Origin: Wenyingzhuangia sp. 2_MG-2023 | GTDB lineage: Bacteria; Bacteroidota; Bacteroidia; Flavobacteriales; Flavobacteriaceae | Assembly (NCBI RefSeq): GCF_030548295.1 | Contig: NZ_JAUOSB010000001.1 | Span: forward strand, 1-64,000 | Length of the DNA: 64,000 nt | Reading direction: 5' to 3' | Part shown: positions 45,805 to 55,167 of the stretch, one piece after another | Numbering within the stretch: position 1 is the stretch's first letter | How the letters are laid out: every line of letters starts with the position of its first letter | Translations under genes and position numbers: made by a program | The notes under the pieces: generated by a model | Databases searched by the model: none | What the model saw: the letters and a program-made list of their open reading frames with translations, nothing else | What the model was told of the DNA's origin: nothing

Positions 45805-48435
45805 TTACAAAACCACAAATTTTGAACTTCCATAATTTTTTTCTTCTTTTTCTAAAACAAGAACATACACACCTTTTTGAAAATCTCCAACTTTTATTTC
45901 ATTCTCAATGTTCGTCATTGAATATTCATTTATTAGTTTCCCTAAAACATTATAAACCCTAACAGTTGAATTCAACATTTTTTCTGAAATCATAATTGAT
46001 AAAACGTCCTCTACAGGATTCGGATAAATATCAAAGTTTTTATCTATCATAAAAGACTCTTCATACACTCCTTGACAACTTTTTTCTGTAGAAACTTTTA
46101 AATGATTATTCCCTTTTGCTAGTTCTAATTTGATATTATTAGAAGATGTCTCTAATTTTTCTCCATTTAAAAACACAAAATAGCTTCTTCCTCCCGATAA
46201 ATTCAAATTTACCAAGTTGTTAATTTCATCCTTTTGAGCCAAAACATCTAATGATTTTGGCTCATTAATTACAACCTGAAATTCTGCTTTGTAACCTGGA
46301 GAATCTGCTATTGAAATAAGAACTTGATACGTTCCCGCTTTTAACCGATCTATATTTAATAAGTTGGTAAAATTAAAGCTTTTGCTAAAATCCTCTCCAG
46401 TAACAACAGCGCTGTAATCCATAGTTGCTAAAGTGGCAATCTGAATTTTTCCGCTATTTTCTCCAATACAATTAGCTTCAAAACTTTTAATCTCGTAATT
46501 ATCAAAGGATAATTTAGAAGGATCTACTTCTCTAATGTTGCTACTAAAATTAAAAACTTGTAAAACCACACTACTTACATGTCCTCCAGAATCTGGAAAC
46601 TCAATAGCTACAGCATTGTTTGTTTTTAACAAATCATAAGCTACTGGAATTTCTAAGGTTCCAAAAAAACGTTCTTTATCTGCTTGATCATACCCTCTCC
46701 AATCTTGCGGAACAGCAATCTCCACTCCGTTCACAGTTACTTTAGGTATTAAAACTTTTCCGTGATCTCTACCAATACTTACTCTCAACACACCTTCTCC
46801 GTACGTTCTAGGTTTTGCAACATTATTGATAGCAAACGCAATCTGTGTCTCTGCTTCTATAGGTTTTAAATAGTTCTCAGAAAAATACTTAACCTCTTCA
46901 GAAGTTTCATCGATTATTACATCATTTGCAAACGTATATTCTAAAATCATTGTAGATTCTGCCCCTAACACTACACTAGAAATAGCAGATTGAACTGTTT
47001 CTTCTTCCAAAACAGGTTTCTCGCCTAAAAACGTCAAATGTTTTTTAACAATACTGACAACACTAGAAGTATGGTCGTCAAACATATTTAAATTGATATT
47101 CTTGGCATTGGACTCTAAATTATTCAAAATTAAATAACCTTTTTTACCATCTATATACGCATCCACCTGAATATCTAAATCATCTGATTTTGTATCTATT
47201 CTAGTCCCTTTAACATTTTTCCACAACTGATAAAACTTTACTCTTTCCGTATAAATCCAAGTTCCTGTATAACTTTCAGGTTCGTTTGTCTTGCGCATCA
47301 ATCTTGCAGGATATGGATCATTTTTTGTAGTATTAAATCCCCATTCTGCTTTTACAACTGTAAATGGAATAGCAATCGCAATATCATTAGGTCTTTCCAT
47401 AAAAGACATCATTAATGCGTTTTGAGATTTCAGAAACAACCAATCTCTATACGCATTCCACCCCTTACCGTTGTAATCGTGAGTCTGAGCACCATATTCA
47501 GAAATTACGTAAGGTTTTGTATGCCCTAATTTCAACATACTGTATTGATCGTTCATATCAAAAGTTGCTTCAACATTGCTACCAGAACGTAAATCTACTC
47601 TTCCTCCTATGGCAGGAAAATCATACAAATGCCAAGACCAAAAATCCATTTTTTCTCCAGCAACATCAATAAACAGTTTATCTCTATGAATCCATCTCTG
47701 AAAATCTCCCGTTTCAAAATCTGGAAAAGCAACCGTATAACCTCCAATTTTTAAATTTGGGTTCTGTACTCTGATTGCATCGGCTACTTCAACGTGAAAA
47801 TCTGCAATTTCCTGCAAAGAATTCGTGTAATTCTTTTTACCTCCTAATGCCTCATATGCTGGTTCATTAATAACTTCTACCCAAGTTGGCTCAGGCAATC
47901 CGTTTCTACCATGAAACTCATTAAAATAACGTCCCATATATTCACCTGTTGCAGTAGCATTTGCCAGTTTCCAACCTTTGTTCGTTGTTTTTTGACTTTC
48001 TCCTGTCCAAAAAGGATGTAACTGAGCTGCCACCACTTGCTGTTTTCTTGAATCGTAAGCGTGTAAATGAGTTTTAGCTGCATAAGAGTTCCTAGAGTTT
48101 TTTCCTTTAGAAGCAATTTTAGTTGGGTCTGCAAAACCAAGCCTATTAGGATCTTCTTCCATATTGTTCAAGTTCCATGTAATCCCTCCTGTATCTCTTC
48201 CTAGATACACATCATAACCATTCAAAAAATCATTTCTTAAATCTGACGTAAAATTATCTCCATCCCATTCTCCTTCTGTTTGATTGGCATGAATTGTTAT
48301 AAATTTAGACCTATCAAAGGTAGAAATCCCTCCTACAACGTGTTTTACGTTTACATTTATACTCACCGAAACTTCATTACTCTGACTATAAGAAAGGCAA
48401 TTTATAAAGAATAGAAATCCAACAAATTTTTTCAA
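45805..48435 (-). CDS. GH86 beta-agarase/beta-porphyranase with type IX secretion tail
   Basis: This 876-residue secreted endo-enzyme has a signal peptide (about 1-18), a GH86 (beta/alpha)8 domain (about 25-420) with acid/base E191 (E-V-I-N-E-P) and nucleophile E313 (V-I-S-E-Y-G), beta-sandwich domains (about 430-650), and a C-terminal T9SS type A sorting domain (about 800-876; Y-P-N-P-V-E-D-V, ending K-F-V-V-L). The family cuts beta-1,4 bonds in agarose or porphyran. The only reasonable start is TTG at 48435, since no ATG occurs between an upstream stop and the signal peptide. It is placed between the first susCD operon and the second regulator, and starts depolymerisation outside the cell. 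Confidence 0.9.
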   Translation of the reverse strand: MKKFVGFLFFINCLSYSQSNEVSVSINVNVKHVVGGISTFDRSKFITIHANQTEGEWDGDNFTSDLRNDFLNGYDVYLGRDTGGITWNLNNMEEDPNRLGFADPTKIASKGKNSRNSYAAKTHLHAYDSRKQQVVAAQLHPFWTGESQKTTNKGWKLANATATGEYMGRYFNEFHGRNGLPEPTWVEVINEPAYEALGGKKNYTNSLQEIADFHVEVADAIRVQNPNLKIGGYTVAFPDFETGDFQRWIHRDKLFIDVAGEKMDFWSWHLYDFPAIGGRVDLRSGSNVEATFDMNDQYSMLKLGHTKPYVISEYGAQTHDYNGKGWNAYRDWLFLKSQNALMMSFMERPNDIAIAIPFTVVKAEWGFNTTKNDPYPARLMRKTNEPESYTGTWIYTERVKFYQLWKNVKGTRIDTKSDDLDIQVDAYIDGKKGYLILNNLESNAKNINLNMFDDHTSSVVSIVKKHLTFLGEKPVLEEETVQSAISSVVLGAESTMILEYTFANDVIIDETSEEVKYFSENYLKPIEAETQIAFAINNVAKPRTYGEGVLRVSIGRDHGKVLIPKVTVNGVEIAVPQDWRGYDQADKERFFGTLEIPVAYDLLKTNNAVAIEFPDSGGHVSSVVLQVFNFSSNIREVDPSKLSFDNYEIKSFEANCIGENSGKIQIATLATMDYSAVVTGEDFSKSFNFTNLLNIDRLKAGTYQVLISIADSPGYKAEFQVVINEPKSLDVLAQKDEINNLVNLNLSGGRSYFVFLNGEKLETSSNNIKLELAKGNNHLKVSTEKSCQGVYEESFMIDKNFDIYPNPVEDVLSIMISEKMLNSTVRVYNVLGKLINEYSMTNIENEIKVGDFQKGVYVLVLEKEEKNYGSSKFVVL

Positions 48436-48871
48436 AATCGTATTGTTTTAAAATTAGACATTTCCTAAAAGTAGTAGTAATTTACACAAATGCATGTTCA
48501 CACATATGGACTTAAACTATACAACAAGTACTTAATCCATTTGTTGCTACAACTTAGACATATCGTCTATTTCAATTTATCCCATTTACAAACAACCAAC
48601 ACCCAAATCTACTATTTCACAACAAAAACAACCATCTATTACCAAAAACATCATTAATCCCAAAAACTAATAGTGTTTTACAAAAAGTAAAGCTCCTTTT
48701 TTTATACTTTTGAAAAATATTCTCACCCACTTTATAGTTAATTTTTCTTCTATAAACTGAACAGTTATAAAAACAAACTATTATTTGCGATTTTACTTTC
48801 TTAATTTCACAGCCTACAAAATCTCAACAAGAACAATTTCTCTTTCAAATTCTCATAATTAAAGACCGAAA
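48436..48871. other. Divergent promoter region of GH86 and second TPR/HTH regulator
   Basis: These 436 bp contain no gene. TAGAC-ATATC-GTCTA (48555-48569) is a perfect dyad about 120 bp upstream of the GH86 start and 300 bp upstream of the regulator. The rest is A/T-rich with no other clear symmetry. Promoters for both genes must be here. Confidence 0.6.
48555..48569. promoter_or_regulatory. TAGAC-N5-GTCTA dyad upstream of GH86
   Basis: This exact inverted repeat has five-base arms and a five-base centre. TAGAC-type half sites also appear upstream of susC (38709, 38773) and of the first regulator (36943), suggesting a shared regulator. Confidence 0.45.
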
Positions 48872-50515
48872 ATGAAACTAAATCAATTTTTAAAAACATC
48901 TATATTGTTGATTGTAATAGCTTTCAATTCTCTATTGCTTGCCCAAAAACCAAAAGAAGTTAACAACAAAGAATGGAACCAAATTTTAAAAAATGCAGAT
49001 CAAATAAAATTCATCAATCCTAAAAAATCTATTGAAGAGTATCAGAAATTTTATGAGTTGTCACTTCAAAAAAAAGATACAATAAAGGCTATTAAAGCTT
49101 TAATAGGAATTGGGTTTGTCTATAGCCATAACGTGAATTATTCTAAGTCTTACGATTATTATTGGAAAGCACTTTTACTAGCCGAAAACACTAATAAAGA
49201 TGATTCTAAAAGTAAAATATATCAAGGTTTAGGTTGGCTGTATAGTTATTTTAACAAAGAAGAAGAGGCTTTAAAATACATCAACAAATCTTTAGAACTA
49301 AGCAAACAGTTAGTTGCAAAGAAAAAATTTCCCATTGCTAGAACATTTGGGGGATATTTTGCATTGACTAATTTTTATAGAAAAAACAACAACTACGAAA
49401 TGTATCAAAAGTATTTAGATAGTTGTTTCCAAATTAAAAACCAAACGCAAGAAACTAAAATAAATTATTATTTAGAAACTGAACTTGGCTACAAATTAAC
49501 GCATGAAAAAAAATATGCACAGGCTATTGAAAAATTAAAAAGGACAAAAAAATATTACGAAGAAAAAAACGATACCAGCGAAACTTATATTGTAATTGTA
49601 GATTATTTGTTGGGAGAAGTTTATCAGAAAACAGGAGACTATGACAAAAGTATTAATGCTTATCTAAACTCTTTAACCATTTCTAAAAAACTACACTGTC
49701 ATGCAGATTATCGAATTATGAGTTGTGACGGTTTGGTGGAAGTTTACAAAAAGAAAGGAGACCACCTAAAAGCTTTTGAGTATTTAGAAAAATCTAAAGA
49801 AATGAATGAGCAAATCTTTAGTAGCAAAAGCGAAAGCAATAAAGATTTACTTGCTGTAAAAGATACTTATAGAATTACCAAAGAAAAACAAGAAAAATTA
49901 GAAGCCGAAAGAGAAATTAAAATATTAAAGCAAGAAGAATATATCTGGTTTTTAAAAAACATGCTACTTATTGTCTGCATTTTATTTTTATTAATTTTTG
50001 GTTTTGTCTTTATTAGAAACCTAAGAAGTAAACATAAAAATGAAAAGAAAATCATCAAAGAAAGACAAGAATTAGAATTGAAAAGAAAGAATGAAATCTT
50101 AGAATTAAAAAACAAAGAGTTAACAGCTTCCGCTCTTCAATTGATTGAAAAAGAAGAGTTCTTAAACAGTCTAAAAAACAAACTTTCAAAACAAAAAGAC
50201 AATATTGATGTAAAAGTCATTAGCAGAATGGTGAATAATATACAAGGAAATCCGAACAGCAATTGGAAAGAATTTGAAGCTCGATTCACCAACATCAATC
50301 AAAGTTTTTACACCAATTTAAAGGCACAATTCCCTAAACTAAGTCAAACAGATCAAAAAATATGCGCGCTGATCAAGTTGAATTTCTCTAGTAAAGAAAT
50401 GTCTTCATTGCTAGGAATATCGGCAGAAAGCGTACATACATCAAGATACAGATTGAGAAAAAAATTAGGTTTGACTAGAGATCAAAACCTAACGGATTTT
50501 ATCAACACCATTTAA
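48872..50515 (+). CDS. TPR-containing membrane regulator with C-terminal LuxR-type HTH (second copy)
   Basis: This 547-residue paralogue of the protein at 37008 has the same layout: signal peptide (ending L-L-L-A-Q), TPR-like repeats (about 30-335), membrane helix (about 355-376), coiled coil, and LuxR-type HTH. The C-terminal 75 residues are nearly the same in both (I-C-A-L-I-K-L-N-F-S-S-K-E-M; S-V-H-T-S-R-Y-R-L-R-K-K-L-G-L), so DNA sites may overlap, while the periplasmic halves differ more. It is divergent from GH86 and ends at a strong terminator. Confidence 0.82.
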   Translation: MKLNQFLKTSILLIVIAFNSLLLAQKPKEVNNKEWNQILKNADQIKFINPKKSIEEYQKFYELSLQKKDTIKAIKALIGIGFVYSHNVNYSKSYDYYWKALLLAENTNKDDSKSKIYQGLGWLYSYFNKEEEALKYINKSLELSKQLVAKKKFPIARTFGGYFALTNFYRKNNNYEMYQKYLDSCFQIKNQTQETKINYYLETELGYKLTHEKKYAQAIEKLKRTKKYYEEKNDTSETYIVIVDYLLGEVYQKTGDYDKSINAYLNSLTISKKLHCHADYRIMSCDGLVEVYKKKGDHLKAFEYLEKSKEMNEQIFSSKSESNKDLLAVKDTYRITKEKQEKLEAEREIKILKQEEYIWFLKNMLLIVCILFLLIFGFVFIRNLRSKHKNEKKIIKERQELELKRKNEILELKNKELTASALQLIEKEEFLNSLKNKLSKQKDNIDVKVISRMVNNIQGNPNSNWKEFEARFTNINQSFYTNLKAQFPKLSQTDQKICALIKLNFSSKEMSSLLGISAESVHTSRYRLRKKLGLTRDQNLTDFINTI

Positions 50516-50522
50516 GCATCAC

Positions 50523-50554
50523 AAAAAAGCTCAAGATTTCTCTTGAGCTTTTTT
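50523..50554. terminator. Bidirectional terminator between regulator and DUF4197
   Basis: AAAAAAGCTCAAGA and TCTTGAGCTTTTTT form a strong hairpin between two convergent genes, with A and T runs suiting both directions. Confidence 0.85.
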
Positions 50555-50573
50555 ATAAAATATTTATTTCTTT

Positions 50574-51281
50574 TTAGTCTTGCAAAGCAAAAACTTTTTT
50601 CAACAACACAGAAGAACGCTCACTAATATTGGTTCTAATTTTTTGTTCTTCAATAGCAATCATTGTGTATACACCTTCCAAAGCTTTTTCCGTAACATAA
50701 TCTGTTAAATCTGGATTTACTTTACTAATAAACGGTATTTGATTGTACTTTGTAATTAAATTTGTCCAAATTTCTGCTGCTCCTACTTTATCAAAAGACT
50801 GTTTGATTACAGGATTGAATGAAGCATATAATTTGTCATTGGTAACATTGGTCAAATACGTTGTTGCAGCTTTGTTATCGCCCATCAAAATATTTTTCGC
50901 ATCGTTAAAACTCATTTGTTTTACAGCATCTACAAATATGGGTGTTGCTGTTTTCACAGCATCTTCAGCAGTTGCGTTTAAGGCAATCAAACCTTTGTCT
51001 GCCAAATCTCCCAAACCAAATTTCCGTAAAGTTTCATCTACTTTTTTCAATTCATCTGGCAATGCAATCCTTACCAAATCATTGCTATAAAAACCTTTTT
51101 CTTGAGTCAACTTACTTACCTCATCGGTAATTCCTTTATTCAAAGCCTCCTTCAATCCATTAGAAATGTCTAAGCTAGAAACTGGCTGTTCCATTATTGC
51201 TGGCAAACTCTGTACTATTTTATTCAATTCCGCACAACTTGTCAAAGTCAAAGCTAATGCCATTACTATAATTTTTTTCAT
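50574..51281 (-). CDS. DUF4197 lipoprotein
   Basis: This 235-residue lipoprotein (lipobox L-T-S-C16) matches DUF4197: G-L-K-E-A-L-x-x-G near residue 43, then I-A-L-P and K-x-x-x-x-L-R-K-F-G-L-G-D, with a helical remainder. Function is unknown. It is unlikely to belong to the galactan system. A 53-residue DUF5522-like gene lies 6 bp upstream on the same strand. Confidence 0.88.
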   Translation of the reverse strand: MKKIIVMALALTLTSCAELNKIVQSLPAIMEQPVSSLDISNGLKEALNKGITDEVSKLTQEKGFYSNDLVRIALPDELKKVDETLRKFGLGDLADKGLIALNATAEDAVKTATPIFVDAVKQMSFNDAKNILMGDNKAATTYLTNVTNDKLYASFNPVIKQSFDKVGAAEIWTNLITKYNQIPFISKVNPDLTDYVTEKALEGVYTMIAIEEQKIRTNISERSSVLLKKVFALQD

Positions 51282-51287
51282 ATTTAT

Positions 51288-51458
<171 letters not shown>

Positions 51459-51569
51459 TTAACTATTGCCAAAAATAAATAAAGTGAAACATATAAGCTG
51501 TTCTAAAATGGTAAATAAACAATTAAAATATAGTCCTCATTTTCTTTTAGTTAATTTTTACAAATAAAG

Positions 51570-51577
51570 TAACTTTG
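51570..51577 (+). promoter_or_regulatory. -7 box upstream of the methyltransferase gene
   Basis: TAACTTTG fits TAnnTTTG and lies 20 bp before the ATG at 51598. Confidence 0.55.
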
Positions 51578-51597
51578 TAGTTCAATACTACTTTATA

Positions 51598-52308
51598 ATG
51601 AAAGATATTTTAGGCATCGCATTGAAAGCTTATTATTTTGACAAGAACACCAAAGACAAACTGTTGACAAATTCTTCTATCACAGAAGAAGATGAGTTGC
51701 CTCTTAACTATTTGTTACGATCTTACAAAGACATGCCTATTGTAGAACAAAAAGCGTTAGAACTTAGCAAAGGAAATGTTTTAGATGTAGGTTGTGGTGC
51801 TGGTAGTCACGCTTTGTACTTACAAGATAAAAACTTAACCGTAACTGCTATTGACATTTCTGAAGGAGCTATTGAGGTAGCCAAAGATAGAGGATTGAAA
51901 AATGCCAAAGTTACCAACATTTACAACCTTGATACCGACCAAAAACATGACACTATTTTGGTATTAATGAACGGAACAGGAATTTGTGGAAAATTAAATA
52001 ACTTAGCTCCGTTTCTAACACATCTTACTAATTTTTTAACCCCAAAAGGACAACTATTGATAGATTCTTCAGACATTATTTACATGTTTGAAGATGAAAA
52101 TGGAGACCACTGGATAGATGCTGCTCAAGATTATTACGGAGAAGTTCAATTTTGGATGAATTACAAAGACCACCAATCTGAAACTTTTGACTGGTTGTAT
52201 GTAGACTATAATACTTTGCAACGTTGTGCTGTTTATAACGGACTAAATTGTGAACTAGTCGCCGAAGGAGATCATTATGATTATTTAGCAAAAATAACCA
52301 AAGCTTAA
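51598..52308 (+). CDS. Class I SAM-dependent methyltransferase
   Basis: The 236-residue cytoplasmic protein has the SAM-binding motif V-L-D-V-G-C-G-A-G-S-H near residues 61-71, the acidic end of strand two (A-I-D-I-S-E, 84-89) and L-T-P-K-G-Q-L-L-I-D-S. Substrate unknown. It is followed 3 bp later by a DUF1684 gene and has its own promoter box. Confidence 0.85.
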   Translation: MKDILGIALKAYYFDKNTKDKLLTNSSITEEDELPLNYLLRSYKDMPIVEQKALELSKGNVLDVGCGAGSHALYLQDKNLTVTAIDISEGAIEVAKDRGLKNAKVTNIYNLDTDQKHDTILVLMNGTGICGKLNNLAPFLTHLTNFLTPKGQLLIDSSDIIYMFEDENGDHWIDAAQDYYGEVQFWMNYKDHQSETFDWLYVDYNTLQRCAVYNGLNCELVAEGDHYDYLAKITKA

Positions 52309-52311
52309 CTT

Positions 52312-52905
52312 ATGAAAAAATTAATACTTATTGTACAATTGATTTGCTGTGCTGGATTTAGTCAAAATAATTATCAATCAGAAATTAGAGTGCATAGAGA
52401 AGAATTAAACGACTATTTTAAAAACCCTAAAAAAAGTCCGTTACCCTCAAAAAAAATCAAATCCTTTAGTGGGTTACCTTTTTTTTCTATGAATGAAAAA
52501 TACAAAGTAAACGCAAAGCTTAGCTACACCTTTAACAGCCCAATTATTTATATACCAAACACACATGGAGAAACAGAAGCATACCAACAATATGCCTTAG
52601 CTACTTTTACAATTGATGGCAAACAACTCACATTAAGCATTTACCAAAATTTGAGTTTGAAAAAGAAAAGAGGCTATGAGAATTACTTATTTATTCCTTT
52701 TACAGACAATAGCAACGGAAAAAATACTTATTCTGGCGGACGTTATATAGACACCACTATTCCAGAAAATCCTACTGGCTATATTACCTTAGACTTTAAC
52801 AAAGCATACAATCCATATTGTGCCTACAACAAAAAATATGTTTGCCCTATTCCACCAAAAAACAATCATTTAGATATTGAAATTTTGGCTGGAGTTATGT
52901 ATTAA
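52312..52905 (+). CDS. DUF1684 exported protein
   Basis: The 197-residue protein has a signal peptide (about 1-17, ending G-F-S-Q). It carries the DUF1684 elements Y-S-G-G-R-Y-I-D near 142, L-D-F-N-K-A-Y-N-P-Y-C-A-Y near 161, and C-P-I-P-P-x-x-N at the end. The biochemical role of this widespread family is not known to me. It is cotranscribed with the methyltransferase and ends at a strong terminator. Confidence 0.88.
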   Translation: MKKLILIVQLICCAGFSQNNYQSEIRVHREELNDYFKNPKKSPLPSKKIKSFSGLPFFSMNEKYKVNAKLSYTFNSPIIYIPNTHGETEAYQQYALATFTIDGKQLTLSIYQNLSLKKKRGYENYLFIPFTDNSNGKNTYSGGRYIDTTIPENPTGYITLDFNKAYNPYCAYNKKYVCPIPPKNNHLDIEILAGVMY

Positions 52906-52910
52906 CAATG

Positions 52911-52942
52911 AAAAACCTAGAGCTGAGCTCTAGGTTTTTTTT
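52911..52942. terminator. Terminator between DUF1684 and sulfatase genes
   Basis: CCTAGAGC and GCTCTAGG pair around a TGA loop with flanking A and T runs, between convergent genes. Confidence 0.85.
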
Positions 52943-52982
52943 GAAATATAAACGTAAAATACTTAATTAAACTCACTCGTTT

Positions 52983-54824
52983 TTATTTCATTTTTTCAAC
53001 ATCCACATAAAATGCATTACTAGGAGTTCCATTTTGCATATCAAAATAAGCCAAAAGACTTGTTTTTCCCTCCGGTACTTCCATTTCAATTACCGCAGCA
53101 GTTTCTTTGTTATCCACATCTACTTGAGCAACCTTATTTCCTATTTTTAAGAAAGCTTTAGAAAAACTCATTGCATTACCATCTATGATTGCTTCTGTAT
53201 GTGAAGTAGCTTCTACTCCATCATTTGTAGCTGCACCTAATGCCAAACCACTTTCTTTTGGCCATCTTCTTAAATAGAACTTGTATTTTCCTCCTTCTAC
53301 AAAATTAACGGAGAAAGATGCTGGTTTCATTGGTTTTCCTGCTCGAATCAATTGTTGATTCCATGGAGGATAAAAATCTACTGTTCTAGCATCATGACAA
53401 GTCAACACCTCATGCTCCTCTACTCCTAATTCAATAGTAGAATATTTTGTTTCCTTAATTACATCTGCCCACCATTGCTCATAGAAGGCATTCATTTCGG
53501 CAACTTTTTCTGGATATTCAGACGCAATGTTATTCTTTTGTCCTGGGTCTTTTTTAATGTTGTACAATTCTTCCCCTTTTATCAAACGCCATTCATCATC
53601 CATCACACAACTATTCTTACCTTTTACTGGCCAATTTACACGTTGTGTATCTGTTACTAAATACCTTTTAGGAGCTGGTTTTTTTCCCAATAAATAAGCA
53701 CTAACATCTGTACCATCCATGGTTTTGTTAGACGTATATTGTTCTCCTATCAAACTTATAAATGTTGGTAAAACATCAACATGAGCTACTAAATTATCTA
53801 ACGATTTTCCACCTGTCAATCCACCATTAGGCCATCTTACAATAAAAGGAACTCTGTGACCTCCATCATATTCACTACCTTTTACACCTTTCATATTGGC
53901 ATTGTAACCGTGAACCTCTTTTGTTTTTGGGTCTGTTTTGTAACCTTTTGCAGTTCCATTGTCTGTAGTAAACACAAGAATTGTGTTATCTGCAATCCCT
54001 AAATCGTCTAACTTTTTTAATAATCTCGAGAAATTATCATCTACGTTGGTGATCATTCCATAAAAACGCTTTTGAGCTTCAATTAAACTTGTTTCATCTT
54101 TATACAAATCATAATATTCTTTTGGAACGTTGTAAGGACCATGAGGAGCATTTAAGCTTAAGTAACAAAAGAAAGGTTCTTCTTTTTTATCTTCTATAAA
54201 AGTCATTGCTTCATCAAACCAAATATCTGTACAATACCCTTCTTTTTTCTCTGGCTTACCATTTCTCATGTAGGTGTCATCAAAGTAATCGTTTTTCCAG
54301 TAATCTGGTGTTTGTCCAACTCCACCTCCACTGTGGTGAAATGCCACTTGAAAACCTCTATCTTCTGGTAAAAAAGGATGATTGTCTCCCAAATGCCATT
54401 TACCAAACATAGCAGTATTGTAGCCTTTTTCTTCTAGAACATTTGCCAAGGTTACTTCTCCTTTATTTAACATAGAAGCTCCCATAATAGTATGCCAAAC
54501 TCCGTTTCTGTTACAGTTTCTACCCGTTAACAAACCTGCTCTTGTAGGTGCACAAGTTGTACCCACATGATAATTGGTTAAGTTCACAGACTCTGCTGAA
54601 AAATTATCTATAGTCGGTGTTTTTACAATTGAGTTCCCTGTATGACCTAAATCTCCATAACCCTGATCATCTGTAATAACTATAATAACATTTGGTTTTT
54701 TAACCGTTTGTCCTTCCTCTTGTTGTTTTGCTTTACAAGACACGACAACTGCTATTCCTCCTAATAAAAAACAAATTTTAAGGATATTATTCATCTTTAC
54801 ATTAAGATATTTTTTAATCTTCAT
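52983..54824 (-). CDS. S1-family sulfatase, lipoprotein
   Basis: This 613-residue formylglycine-dependent sulfatase has metal ligands D52-D53 (T-D-D-Q-G), the modification site C91-A-P-T-R95, and K-W-H-L-G near 142. The alpha/beta sulfatase fold runs to about residue 480, with a C-terminal beta domain. The lipobox V-V-V-S-C30 predicts a lipid anchor. Another ATG at 54794 would give a shorter signal. It probably removes sulfate from the galactan, for instance L-galactose-6-sulfate in porphyran, but the subfamily cannot be assigned by eye. No maturation enzyme is in the window. Confidence 0.88.
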   Translation of the reverse strand: MKIKKYLNVKMNNILKICFLLGGIAVVVSCKAKQQEEGQTVKKPNVIIVITDDQGYGDLGHTGNSIVKTPTIDNFSAESVNLTNYHVGTTCAPTRAGLLTGRNCNRNGVWHTIMGASMLNKGEVTLANVLEEKGYNTAMFGKWHLGDNHPFLPEDRGFQVAFHHSGGGVGQTPDYWKNDYFDDTYMRNGKPEKKEGYCTDIWFDEAMTFIEDKKEEPFFCYLSLNAPHGPYNVPKEYYDLYKDETSLIEAQKRFYGMITNVDDNFSRLLKKLDDLGIADNTILVFTTDNGTAKGYKTDPKTKEVHGYNANMKGVKGSEYDGGHRVPFIVRWPNGGLTGGKSLDNLVAHVDVLPTFISLIGEQYTSNKTMDGTDVSAYLLGKKPAPKRYLVTDTQRVNWPVKGKNSCVMDDEWRLIKGEELYNIKKDPGQKNNIASEYPEKVAEMNAFYEQWWADVIKETKYSTIELGVEEHEVLTCHDARTVDFYPPWNQQLIRAGKPMKPASFSVNFVEGGKYKFYLRRWPKESGLALGAATNDGVEATSHTEAIIDGNAMSFSKAFLKIGNKVAQVDVDNKETAAVIEMEVPEGKTSLLAYFDMQNGTPSNAFYVDVEKMK

Positions 54825-55167
54825 AATGATATTTTATGTTTATAAATGTTTTTCCTACTATCTCTTGAATTAAAAGTTACATGACACTATGCCTTGGGTC
54901 TAGGTCTGGGAAAGATAAAAGATAAAAACACAGCGCATGTAACTATAATAATTTTAAATTACTATTTACTCAGGTAAAGTAGATTTCCAATTTTTCTAAA
55001 GTTTTTAAATTTCTTTTTTTTCTGGTTGACTTATTGACAAATCATTTTCTTTTTGATGGTCGTTAGCTATAATTATACAATTTAATATTTCGTTTATTTA
55101 TAACACATATGTGATCTTAAGCAAAAGACAACTGCATATAAATGAGAACACTTATAACTTCACCTTC
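54825..55167. other. Intergenic region upstream of the sulfatase
   Basis: These 343 bp show no gene or hairpin terminator. On the minus strand CAGACCTAGAC (54900-54910) resembles the TAGACTAGACC element before susC, and CACATATGTG (about 55105-55114) is a ten-base palindrome. It must hold the sulfatase promoter unless that gene is read through from GH29. Confidence 0.5.
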
